Positions 1 through 7,648 of a stretch of DNA of 49,057 nucleotides are shown piece after piece (position 1 is the first letter of the stretch; each line of letters starts with the position of its first letter). The stretch is from an uncultured Ruminococcus sp. (GTDB lineage Bacteria > Bacillota > Clostridia > Oscillospirales > Ruminococcaceae): contig CANQJO010000013.1 in assembly GCA_947624255.1 (NCBI GenBank), positions 1-49,057 on the forward strand, in the 5' to 3' direction. Under the pieces are notes generated by a model. That model had not been told where the DNA came from. It saw only the letters and a list, made by a program, of their open reading frames with translations, and did no database searches. Made by a program: the position numbers and the translations under genes.

Positions 1-3000
1 AGGCCGGCGGATATTCCGACAACTACAAGTATACTCTCCTCAATGGTGATATCACTATTGGCGGCGATGTAACAACTACGTCAACAACTACCGCAGCTAC
101 CACCACGACAAATGACAACAGCACCACAACTACCACCACAACAAAAGCCAACGACACAACAACGACCACAACCACAGCAGCTCCCGTAAGCGGCACAGTT
201 GAGTGGGTCATCCCCGCTGTAAACGCTGTTCCCGGCGGCAAGGCTACTATGGAGGTAAAGGTCAATAATTCCGATCTTGCTGTAGCAGGCGCTCAGTTCA
301 AGATCAACGGAGCATCTCCTGTTGTTCTTTCAGCAGTATCAGGCTCTGATGCATACGACTCAAGCGTCGTTGCAAACCTTAACACAAACGAGATCGCTTT
401 CGGTCAGGGTGTAGGAAACGGCATCACGGCAGCGGAAGACTCTACAGTTCTTACGCTGGTATTTGATGTTCCCGATTCTTGTCCTTCCGGAAGATATCCT
501 GTTACATGGTCTGATGAATTCATCAGCGACACTAACGGAAATGACATCACAGATAAGGTAACTTTCACAGACGGCTACATTGAAGTAGCAGCACTCCCCG
601 AGGGCAATATACAGTGGGTACTTGATACAGTTAAAGCAGCTCCCGGCGAGGAGGTCACTCTCAATGCAGTAGTCAATGATCCTAACGCAGCACTGCTTAA
701 AGTTGCGGGCGCACAGTTCAGCATCAACGCTGATACCGCTGTTTACGGCGGAGTAAGCGCTTCTTCTGCGGCATATGATGCTGCTATCGTTTCAAACAGC
801 GATACTATGGAATTTGCTTTTGCACAGCCGATCGGCTCGTCAACAGCAGCTCCTGACGGCGCAGTTGTACTCACACTCACATACACAGCACCCGACACTC
901 CCGGTGAATATCCTGTAGTATGGTCTGACGAATTTGTCAGCGGTGAGGACGGCATCGACTTTACCTCATATGTAGAGTTCGTTGACGGTCTTATTATCGT
1001 TGAAGATCAGACAACCGAGGGCGATGTTTCATGGGTTATCCCCGATGTTGTAGTCGGCCCCGGAGAGACCGTTGTTATGGACGTTGTCGTTGACGGCAGC
1101 TCTACACCCGGTCTTGAGGTAGCAGGCGCTCAGTTTGTTATAAAGGCTGAATCTCCTGTGGTTTACGAATCGGCAAGCGGCTCTTCTGCATATGATGCAG
1201 CTCTTGTTGCAAATGACGATACAAATGAGTATGCATTTGCACAGGGCATCGGCTCAGGCACAGCGGCTGCTGACGGAGACGTTGTTCTCACACTTACATA
1301 CACTGCTCCTACAGAAGCGGGCGTATACCCTGTTACATGGTCACAGCAGTTCGTAAGTGATACATTCGGTAAGGATATTACCGATCTTGTTAAATTCGTT
1401 GACGGTTCAATAACTGTTGAGATCCCGTCTTCATCAATCACGACAGATGTAACAACTACAACTACAACAGATGTAACGACCACAACCACGACAGATACAA
1501 CAACAACCACAACAGATACAACCACAACCACAACAGATGCAACAACCACAACGGATGCATCAACTACGACATCAACATCTGCATCTACATCATCTGCGTC
1601 AACTACATCAACAACAACAGTGAGCATTCCTGAGGGAGCAGTTCTCTGGCAGATCGAAACAGTAACTGCTAAGCCCGGAGATGAAGTAACTCTAAATATG
1701 GTAGTTATGGATCCTCATGACAGCAAACTGTCGATCGCAGGTGCTCAGTTCAACATTAACCAGGCTTCACCGATAATCTATAATTCTGTAAGCGATGAAA
1801 CAGCGGCATACGCTGCACCTATCGTTTCAAATAATGATACTATGGAGTTCGCATTCGCTAATTCTATAGGTGGAGCAGTACCTTCTGCTGACGGCGCTAT
1901 TGTTCTCACACTCACATACACTGTTCCTGAGGACTGCGCAGCCGGCACATACCCTGTTGAGATCTCAAATCTGTTTGTTTCTACTGAGGACGGACTCGAT
2001 CTCACAAGCCGTGTACTCACAGAAAACGGCGCTATTATAGTTGAACCTGATGTTACAACAACTACAGATGTAACAACAACTACAACAACGACAACAACAA
2101 CAACAACCACAAGTGCGACAACTACTGTAACATCTACAACGACAACCACTACAACAACCTTACCTCCTGTTCAGGAAGGTGCGGTCATTTGGATGCTTGA
2201 GACTGTTACAGCAGCTCCCGGAGAGACAGTACCGCTCAACATGGTGGTTCTCGATCCCAACAGCTCTGCACTTGAAGTAGCAGGTGCTCAGTTCAAGATC
2301 ACACCCGCTTCACCTATCATTTACAGCTCAGTAAGTGACAGCTCGGCTGCATACACCGCTCCCGTAACTGTAAATGCCGATACTCTTGAGTACGCATTTG
2401 CAAATGAAATCGGAGTAACAGTAGCAGCTCAGAATGGTGCGTACGTACTCACGCTCAACTACACAGTTCCGGAGAATTGCGAGGCAGGCACATATCCTGT
2501 AGAGCTCAGCGATCTCTTCGTTTCAGGAAATGACGGCGCTGACATCACAAAGAGTGTTCTTGTAATAAATGGTGCTATCATCGTTGAACCTGAGGTAACA
2601 TCAACCTCTACAAGTACAGATACGACCACAACTACTACGACAACCACAACACAGGGAGAAGCTTCATCAACAAGTACAACCACAACACAGGGAGAAGCTT
2701 CATCAACAAGTACAACCACAACACAGGGCGGCTCTTCATCGACAACTACAACCACAACGCAGGGCAGCTCTTCATCATCAACTACAACTACGCTTCCCAC
2801 CATTGAGGATGGAGCTATCATCTGGATCGGCGATACTAAGTATGCCGCACCCGGCGATGATGTATCACTTGACTTTGTAGTTCGTGATCCTAAATCCAGC
2901 AGACTTGCTGTATCCGGAGCACAGTTCACACTCACAGGTGCATCACCTCTTGAATATACGGGAATTTCAGATGTATCAACAGCTTATCTTTCAGCTATGG

Positions 3001-3974
3001 TAGTAAACCCGGCATATCCTGCATTTGCATTTGCTAATGCAACCGGCAAAACGGTAGTTGCAGAGGATAAGGAGATACTCCTTACGATCACATTCCATGT
3101 TCCCGAGGATTGTGCTGACGGAACATATCCTGTTGAATTCGGCGAACTCTTTGTATCCGGCAAGGACGGCGAAAATATAACCGATAAGGTTTATGCATTC
3201 CCCGGAAACATTATCGTTGATGAAAACACTCACCAGAATGACAGGGAGCTCGTCAGAAGCTATGCTGAGATCGAGCAGACATACGGATTCTACTTCAGCC
3301 ACGATAACGGCACTCACGTAGATGCTGACGGAAACGTTATAGGCAAGGGCGGATTCTCTGAAAAGCAGATCACAAATATTGCTATTTATGACGTATATGC
3401 GATCGGCGGCGTTGAGCAGGAACCCGAATTGAGAGACATCGACGTTGATATGATCAACTTCGGCAGTCAGACCCCTGCAAGTGTTTATGACGTAGATAAT
3501 ACGACATTCCTGTATGACAACATTCAGGTATATTACGGCAGCGAAGCTCTTAATAATGCAGACGGAACACCTCTTACAATAGAGGCATACATCGGCGTAA
3601 AGGGCGACGTAAACCTTGACAACAAGGCTGATGCAAGAGATGCTTCACTCATACTTGCGTACTATGCTGAGGTATCGAGCGGCACAGCAACAAACGTAAT
3701 TGATCCTGATAAGGTTCAGCTTTCATTCACAAGTCTTGTATCCGGTGCGGAAGATTCTTACGATCATTTCTGTGCATTCCTTGGTGATGTAAATACCAAT
3801 GAATGGGACGAGGCTAATGCAATGGCAATAAAATCAGACAGACATATGGATGCAAGAGATGCTTCTGCAATTCTTGGATTCTATGCTGAACTCACCGCAC
3901 AGCTTGCAAGTGATCCTAATCCCGATCAGCAGGCAATCTGGAATGATCTCTGCCCTGACAGATTTGGCGAATAA
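1..3974 (+). CDS. scaB: ScaB-type scaffoldin, 3' part (six full cohesins, X module, dockerin)
   Basis: The gene is cut by the left edge; codons are in phase from base 3. It is a secreted structural scaffoldin whose cohesins dock dockerin-bearing partners. The window holds the tail of one cohesin (3-70), then six full cohesins at about 192-594, 603-1010, 1020-1430, 1635-2049, 2178-2595 and 2811-3225, each opening with a W-containing strand and carrying a VAGAQF-like motif (VSGAQF in the last). Cohesins 1-3 are joined almost directly, whereas 3-4, 4-5 and 5-6 are separated by long Thr/Ser linkers. An X module (about 3250-3597) and a two-repeat dockerin (3598-3971; GDVNLDNKADARDAS and MDARDASAILGFY) end the protein. 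In R. flavefaciens this X-dockerin binds the ScaE cohesin, and a scaE-type gene lies downstream. The symbol rests on architecture and gene order. Confidence 0.9.
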   Translation, partial: AGGYSDNYKYTLLNGDITIGGDVTTTSTTTAATTTTNDNSTTTTTTTKANDTTTTTTTAAPVSGTVEWVIPAVNAVPGGKATMEVKVNNSDLAVAGAQFKINGASPVVLSAVSGSDAYDSSVVANLNTNEIAFGQGVGNGITAAEDSTVLTLVFDVPDSCPSGRYPVTWSDEFISDTNGNDITDKVTFTDGYIEVAALPEGNIQWVLDTVKAAPGEEVTLNAVVNDPNAALLKVAGAQFSINADTAVYGGVSASSAAYDAAIVSNSDTMEFAFAQPIGSSTAAPDGAVVLTLTYTAPDTPGEYPVVWSDEFVSGEDGIDFTSYVEFVDGLIIVEDQTTEGDVSWVIPDVVVGPGETVVMDVVVDGSSTPGLEVAGAQFVIKAESPVVYESASGSSAYDAALVANDDTNEYAFAQGIGSGTAAADGDVVLTLTYTAPTEAGVYPVTWSQQFVSDTFGKDITDLVKFVDGSITVEIPSSSITTDVTTTTTTDVTTTTTTDTTTTTTDTTTTTTDATTTTDASTTTSTSASTSSASTTSTTTVSIPEGAVLWQIETVTAKPGDEVTLNMVVMDPHDSKLSIAGAQFNINQASPIIYNSVSDETAAYAAPIVSNNDTMEFAFANSIGGAVPSADGAIVLTLTYTVPEDCAAGTYPVEISNLFVSTEDGLDLTSRVLTENGAIIVEPDVTTTTDVTTTTTTTTTTTTTSATTTVTSTTTTTTTTLPPVQEGAVIWMLETVTAAPGETVPLNMVVLDPNSSALEVAGAQFKITPASPIIYSSVSDSSAAYTAPVTVNADTLEYAFANEIGVTVAAQNGAYVLTLNYTVPENCEAGTYPVELSDLFVSGNDGADITKSVLVINGAIIVEPEVTSTSTSTDTTTTTTTTTTQGEASSTSTTTTQGEASSTSTTTTQGGSSSTTTTTTQGSSSSSTTTTLPTIEDGAIIWIGDTKYAAPGDDVSLDFVVRDPKSSRLAVSGAQFTLTGASPLEYTGISDVSTAYLSAMVVNPAYPAFAFANATGKTVVAEDKEILLTITFHVPEDCADGTYPVEFGELFVSGKDGENITDKVYAFPGNIIVDENTHQNDRELVRSYAEIEQTYGFYFSHDNGTHVDADGNVIGKGGFSEKQITNIAIYDVYAIGGVEQEPELRDIDVDMINFGSQTPASVYDVDNTTFLYDNIQVYYGSEALNNADGTPLTIEAYIGVKGDVNLDNKADARDASLILAYYAEVSSGTATNVIDPDKVQLSFTSLVSGAEDSYDHFCAFLGDVNTNEWDEANAMAIKSDRHMDARDASAILGFYAELTAQLASDPNPDQQAIWNDLCPDRFGE
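1441..1619 (+). repeat. Thr-rich linker repeat between cohesins 3 and 4
   Basis: The stretch is built almost entirely from ACA/ACC/ACG/ACT Thr codons in near-repeats of TDVTTTTT and TDTTTTT type, turning Ser-rich towards the end. It encodes a flexible linker. On the complementary strand it produces long spurious Val-rich reading frames that are not genes. Confidence 0.85.
2652..2790 (+). repeat. 36-bp tandem repeat encoding a Ser/Thr linker between cohesins 5 and 6
   Basis: A 36-bp unit encoding GEASSTSTTTTQ is present twice without change (starting near 2655 and 2691). Diverged copies follow, reading GGSSSTTTTTTQ and GSSSSSTTTT. Exact duplication at the DNA level, not only the protein level, points to recent slippage or unequal recombination in the linker. 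Confidence 0.85.
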
Positions 3975-3992
3975 TTCCGGAAAATAATGATG

Positions 3993-4023
3993 AAAGGGCT
4001 GTCACAAGAGCGGCAGCCTTTTT
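3993..4023 (+). terminator. Rho-independent terminator after scaB
   Basis: An imperfect hairpin (AAAGGGCTG pairing with CAGCCTTT around a 12-nt loop, with one bulge) runs into a T tract. It begins 18 bases after the scaB stop. It suggests that cttA is mainly transcribed from its own promoters, in line with the two strong promoters just downstream. Confidence 0.7.
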
Positions 4024-4046
4024 ATCGAATTTGAAAAATTTTCATC

Positions 4047-4075
4047 TTGACAAATGTGCAGACAAGTGATATAAT
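4047..4075 (+). promoter_or_regulatory. Distal cttA promoter P1
   Basis: TTGACA (4047-4052) and TATAAT (4070-4075) are separated by exactly 17 bases, a perfect sigma-A consensus. It would start a leader of roughly 290 nt before cttA. Confidence 0.75.
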
Positions 4076-4208
4076 TTAACTGTAAAACATTACAATGAGT
4101 GGATCTGTCAGCACAGGGCAGAATATATATATGCTGATATTGTGAAATAAGCACAAAAATCCGGCGGATTTATTGTCAAGAATTTTTGAAAAAAATACAC
4201 ATATCCTC

Positions 4209-4237
4209 TTGACTTATTCGTATTTGTGTGCTAAAAT
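4209..4237 (+). promoter_or_regulatory. Proximal cttA promoter P2
   Basis: TTGACT (4209-4214) and TAAAAT (4232-4237) have a 17-base spacer. Transcription would begin just before the folded leader at 4247-4332, giving a 5' UTR of about 125 nt. Confidence 0.65.
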
Positions 4238-4246
4238 GAAGATATG

Positions 4247-4332
4247 AATTTCCGGGCAAGCTGTTAGGTGCCGCTTGCAGTAAGCCTGAAATTATACCTG
4301 AGGGGTCAGTACCTTGTACAAAAGGTGCAGGT
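4247..4332 (+). ncRNA. Candidate structured 5' leader of cttA
   Basis: Two adjacent nested hairpin systems can be drawn. Domain 1 pairs AATTTC (4247-4252) with GAAATT (4288-4293), continues with GGGC/GCCT, and carries an inner AAGC/GCTT stem around an 11-nt loop. Domain 2 pairs ACCTG (4296-4300) with CAGGT (4328-4332) and contains ACCTT (4311-4315) paired with AAGGT (4322-4326). A competing hairpin CTGA-GGGG-TCAG (4298-4309) would disrupt domain 2. I do not recognise a known riboswitch family. It could be a regulatory leader or simply a stabilising 5' UTR. Confidence 0.45.
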
Positions 4333-4367
4333 CAGCAGGAAAAATATGATAGAGAGGTAATAGAACA

Positions 4368-6659
4368 ATGAAGAATTCATTATTCAAGAGGGCTGTGGCT
4401 GCAGCTGCTGCTGTTCCAATGGCTCTCACACAGTGTCTGACTTGCTCATTCGCTGTGACAAGTAGTGATGTAGCTCAAGCCGCTCCGGCAGTTTCTGCGG
4501 CAGATGACAATTCACTTACACTTGACAAGATCCTCTACATAGCTCCCGAAGAAGAAAAGTCCGAATGGAACACACGAGTTTCTTCAGCTATCGGCGATGT
4601 TGTAGAGAACAACAAAACTACGGGTGATATTGATACTTCTGCTATTTTTGATGTTGTAGCTTCGTCAGCAGGCAACTACAGCGGAGTTCTTAAGCAGATA
4701 CTCAATCAGGTCAAGGATGCAAAATACGAGATCGAGAGCAATCGTGATATCGTTGTTACTGCTACGCTTGATAACGTTTCTGAGGCTCTTACAAAGGACA
4801 CAGCTATGTCTCTCAAGGAGGCTGCAAAGAAGCTCGCTGATACATACGGTGTTCCTGAGCTTGCCGATATTGAGTTTGAAACAGTTGAGATCTCAGGTGA
4901 TATTACTGTAACGATCGCTGCTTCTCAGCTTGATGTTGGTACAAAGATCCCCGTAACTGTTGAGTTCAAGCCTACAGGCGAGAATAGGGTATACGGCGGC
5001 GCAGAGATCATTCAGTATGTAGAGGATAAGATCGCAGAGCTTAAGGCAACTGCATACAAGCAGATCGACGATCTTGACGAAAACATTGACTTCGACAGAG
5101 ACGCTGCTAAGGCTGATATAGCTGCTTCTATTGATGATTACGAGAGACTCGCTGAAAGAGCTCAGTATTACATTGACAGAGCACTCAGCATCAATAAGAC
5201 AAAGAGCTATGCAGACCTTGGAAACATCAAGGGACTTCTCGTTGACGTAAACAGGAGACTCGCTGCTCATAAGAGAAATCCTATCGGTTCAACCGCTGCT
5301 GAGGTTATGGCAGCTTCCAAGGTAAACGAGATCTACACAAGTCTTGTTGACCAGTTCAATGCAATTGCAGATCCGTATACACTTGACATTGATGCAAGCG
5401 AGATCGGCGCTCTTGCTGACGAGCTTGTAAACGTTAATGCAAGCGTAACAGGCGGCGTTGCAACTATCAGCGGAGATTACATGAATGACGCTGAGGCTGC
5501 TGAGGTCGAGGTTTGGTTCAATGAGAACAAGGCTGCGCCTGAGACAGAATATGATTATTCATACAAGGTAATCACTGCTACGGTTGATTTCTCCGGCGTA
5601 GAGACATCAGGTGGAAGCGTTGGTCTTGATGTTAAAAGAGTTATCGTTACAAGACCTATAACTTCAACAACCACGTCCACGACAACAACTACGACAACTA
5701 CTTCAACGAGCTCAACAACTTCAACAAGTTCCACAAGCTCGACATCTTCAACAACTTCAACGAGCTCAACAACTTCAACAAGTTCCACAAGCTCGACATC
5801 TTCAACAACTTCAACGAGCTCCACATCTTCGACAAGTTCGACAAGTTCAACAAGCTCCACGAGCTCGACAACTTCATCAAGCACAACTACAACAGGTACA
5901 ACTACAGTTGTTGCCGGCTACTATGCTGAAATAGACTCCGATTACGGATTCTATCTTGATACTGATGAGGAATTCTCAACAGCTCAGATCAATGATGCTA
6001 AGCTCTTTATTCAGTACAATGTACTCTATGTTGATGAGGACGGAAATGTTCTCGTTGATGAGAACGGCGATCCGATCGTTTCCGGTTCAATTCTTGGCGA
6101 TGCTATCGAGATCAACGGCTCTGTAGGATATGGTACAAGCACTCCCGCAAATACTTACGATGCTGACTCAACTGACTTTGCATACGAGATCCCCGTTGTT
6201 TACACAGGTGAGGATATTCTCGCTGCTGACGGCGAAACAGTTGTCGTAAGTGCCGGTACTGCACTGAAGAACGTAGAGGGCGACGATGCTACAGTTACAG
6301 CTTATATCGGTCTTAAGGGCGATACAAACCTTGACGGTATTATCACTTCTGTAGACGCATCTTACGTGCTTTCATACTATGCAGATCTTTCTTCCGGTGA
6401 TGCCGGTGAGGAGATAGATCCTCTCACAGTCAGACTTTCACTCGAAAATACACTTGCAGAAGATCCTGCCGGTGTATACGATAACTTTGCTGCATTCCTC
6501 GGTGATGTTAAGAACGAGATCACTGATTCTGAGGAGTGGGGCACTGAGAAGCCCGGCAGAATAGTTGATGCTGTCGATGCTTCAAATATCCTTGCTTACT
6601 ACACTGCTATCCAGACAGAAGAGCCGGGTAAGGAGACTTGGAACAGTATTCTCAACTAA
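4368..6659 (+). CDS. cttA: CttA-position surface protein with C-terminal X module-dockerin
   Basis: This 763-residue secreted protein sits in the cttA slot of the sca cluster. Residues 1 to about 40 form a signal peptide. About 45-430 is a region rich in helix with few Trp residues, 430-514 is a Ser/Thr linker, and 515-763 is an X module plus dockerin (starting AEIDSDYGFYLDTDEE; calcium-loop repeats GDTNLDGIITSVDAS and RIVDAVDASNILAYY). The X-dockerin closely resembles that of R. flavefaciens CttA, which binds the ScaE cohesin. Known CttA tethers the cell to cellulose through N-terminal binding modules. The N-terminal region here shows no obvious aromatic cellulose-binding face, so the binding role is inferred from position and C-terminus only. 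The start follows GAGAGG. Confidence 0.8.
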   Translation: MKNSLFKRAVAAAAAVPMALTQCLTCSFAVTSSDVAQAAPAVSAADDNSLTLDKILYIAPEEEKSEWNTRVSSAIGDVVENNKTTGDIDTSAIFDVVASSAGNYSGVLKQILNQVKDAKYEIESNRDIVVTATLDNVSEALTKDTAMSLKEAAKKLADTYGVPELADIEFETVEISGDITVTIAASQLDVGTKIPVTVEFKPTGENRVYGGAEIIQYVEDKIAELKATAYKQIDDLDENIDFDRDAAKADIAASIDDYERLAERAQYYIDRALSINKTKSYADLGNIKGLLVDVNRRLAAHKRNPIGSTAAEVMAASKVNEIYTSLVDQFNAIADPYTLDIDASEIGALADELVNVNASVTGGVATISGDYMNDAEAAEVEVWFNENKAAPETEYDYSYKVITATVDFSGVETSGGSVGLDVKRVIVTRPITSTTTSTTTTTTTTSTSSTTSTSSTSSTSSTTSTSSTTSTSSTSSTSSTTSTSSTSSTSSTSSTSSTSSTTSSSTTTTGTTTVVAGYYAEIDSDYGFYLDTDEEFSTAQINDAKLFIQYNVLYVDEDGNVLVDENGDPIVSGSILGDAIEINGSVGYGTSTPANTYDADSTDFAYEIPVVYTGEDILAADGETVVVSAGTALKNVEGDDATVTAYIGLKGDTNLDGIITSVDASYVLSYYADLSSGDAGEEIDPLTVRLSLENTLAEDPAGVYDNFAAFLGDVKNEITDSEEWGTEKPGRIVDAVDASNILAYYTAIQTEEPGKETWNSILN
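5700..5822 (+). repeat. 54-bp direct repeat in the cttA linker
   Basis: A 54-bp unit occurs as two exact tandem copies (5700-5753 and 5754-5807) followed by a partial third. It encodes the TSSTTSTSS-rich linker between the N-terminal region and the X module. The identity at codon level suggests recent duplication and makes linker length likely to vary between strains. Confidence 0.85.
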
Positions 6660-6672
6660 GATGAATGTTTAT

Positions 6673-6697
6673 CCTGCCGTCTTGATCAGGCGGCAGG
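6673..6697 (+). promoter_or_regulatory. Intercistronic stem-loop between cttA and scaE
   Basis: CCTGCCG (6673-6679) pairs perfectly with CGGCAGG (6691-6697) over an 11-nt loop and has no following T tract. It lies in the 77-base gap between cttA and scaE. It may act as an mRNA-stability or partial attenuation element that sets the ratio of the two products. Confidence 0.5.
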
Positions 6698-6736
6698 GTG
6701 CATAATATCAATTATATTTGAAAGGAAAGAATTAAA

Positions 6737-7597
6737 ATGAAGAAGAACACATTTAAGAGAGCTTGTGCTGCTCTTTCAGTTGCTGCTGTAGCTGCTTCTG
6801 CAACTTCTATGTTTGCTTTTGCATATGATAGTTCAAGTTATGTTGCCCAGTTTGGTGAAGAAATTGTAGACCAGGCTGCAACATCTGAAGTAAAGCCCAC
6901 TATTGCTTGGGACAAGATCGAGCTTACTGAGACTGAGGCTCAGGAAAAGGCTGCTGCAGGTACTCCTGTTGATGCAAATGTAACAGTTTCAGGTGCAAAC
7001 TTACAGTATGCTTCGATCGGACTCCACTTTATCTATGACACACGTCTTACTGCTGTTGCAGACCAGTTTGGCAACATTGTTAAGAAGGGCCCGGCTCTTG
7101 AGCAGCTCGGTTTTACTTCTAAGGATATTGAGCCCGGTGTTGCTTTCGCTGCTTCTGACTGCTCCGGAAATTTCGGTATTGATGGTACAGCTTATACAAT
7201 GAGCTTCTTACTCCCTGAGGATGTTAAGGCAGGAGACGTTTTTGAACTTAGCTTTGACTACAGATCAACATCATCTGCTGAGGACGTTTTCACAAACCTC
7301 AAGAATGATGATGCAGGTAAGCTCATGCAGCACTGGATCTTCACACAGGGTCTCCAGGACGGTTATATCAAGGTTCTTGAGCCCGAGACAACAACTACAA
7401 CTACAGTTGTTTCAACAACCGAAGGTGCCGAATCAACAACAACCGCAGCAGGTTCAACTACAACCACTGCTGCCGGCGGTACAGGCACAGGAAGCGGTTC
7501 TGCTCCTCAGACAGGTGTTGCAGGTGTAGGCGTTGCTGCTGCAGGTCTTGCTGTTGCTGTTGGCGCTGCATTCGCTCTCAGAAAGAAAGAGGACTAA
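6737..7597 (+). CDS. scaE: ScaE-type cell-wall-anchored single-cohesin protein
   Basis: This 286-residue surface protein should anchor the cellulosome to the cell wall. Residues 1-29 are a signal peptide ending near AFAYD; about 45-215 form one cohesin, divergent from those of scaB (opening with TIAWDKIEL); about 218-255 is a Thr/Gly linker. The end has a sortase-type signal: APQTG at about 256-260, a hydrophobic stretch of about 20 residues and a terminal RKKED. In R. flavefaciens, ScaE binds the X-dockerins of ScaB and CttA, which are the two genes just upstream. The sorting motif has Ala in place of the Leu of LPXTG. No sortase gene is in the window. The start follows GAAAGGAAAG. Confidence 0.9.
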   Translation: MKKNTFKRACAALSVAAVAASATSMFAFAYDSSSYVAQFGEEIVDQAATSEVKPTIAWDKIELTETEAQEKAAAGTPVDANVTVSGANLQYASIGLHFIYDTRLTAVADQFGNIVKKGPALEQLGFTSKDIEPGVAFAASDCSGNFGIDGTAYTMSFLLPEDVKAGDVFELSFDYRSTSSAEDVFTNLKNDDAGKLMQHWIFTQGLQDGYIKVLEPETTTTTTVVSTTEGAESTTTAAGSTTTTAAGGTGTGSGSAPQTGVAGVGVAAAGLAVAVGAAFALRKKED

Positions 7598-7616
7598 TTA
7601 AATAGTTTTCTTAAAT

Positions 7617-7648
7617 AAAAAATCTCTCCGTTCGGAGAGATTTTTTTA
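7617..7648. terminator. Bidirectional terminator between scaE and the TtcA-like gene
   Basis: A perfect hairpin, AATCTCTCCG-TT-CGGAGAGATT, is flanked by an A tract on the left and a T tract on the right. It can therefore terminate scaE from the left and the convergent gene from the right. It overlaps the stop codon of the latter. Confidence 0.9.

Noticed and set aside
1163..2935. Long minus-strand reading frames rich in Val across the scaffoldin
   Set aside because: They are the complement of Thr-codon linkers; no ribosome sites, no family look, and the plus-strand gene is certain.
4238..4367. Cyclic-di-GMP, glycine or tetrahydrofolate riboswitch in the cttA leader
   Set aside because: Conserved core sequences of these classes are not present; kept only as an unassigned structured leader.
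5555..5886. Minus-strand frames of Val-Glu-Leu repeats opposite the cttA linker
   Set aside because: Complement of the Ser/Thr linker repeat, not a gene.
5660..5910. Possible CRISPR array or satellite because of regular repeats
   Set aside because: Repeats have no unique spacers, stay in frame and encode a linker.
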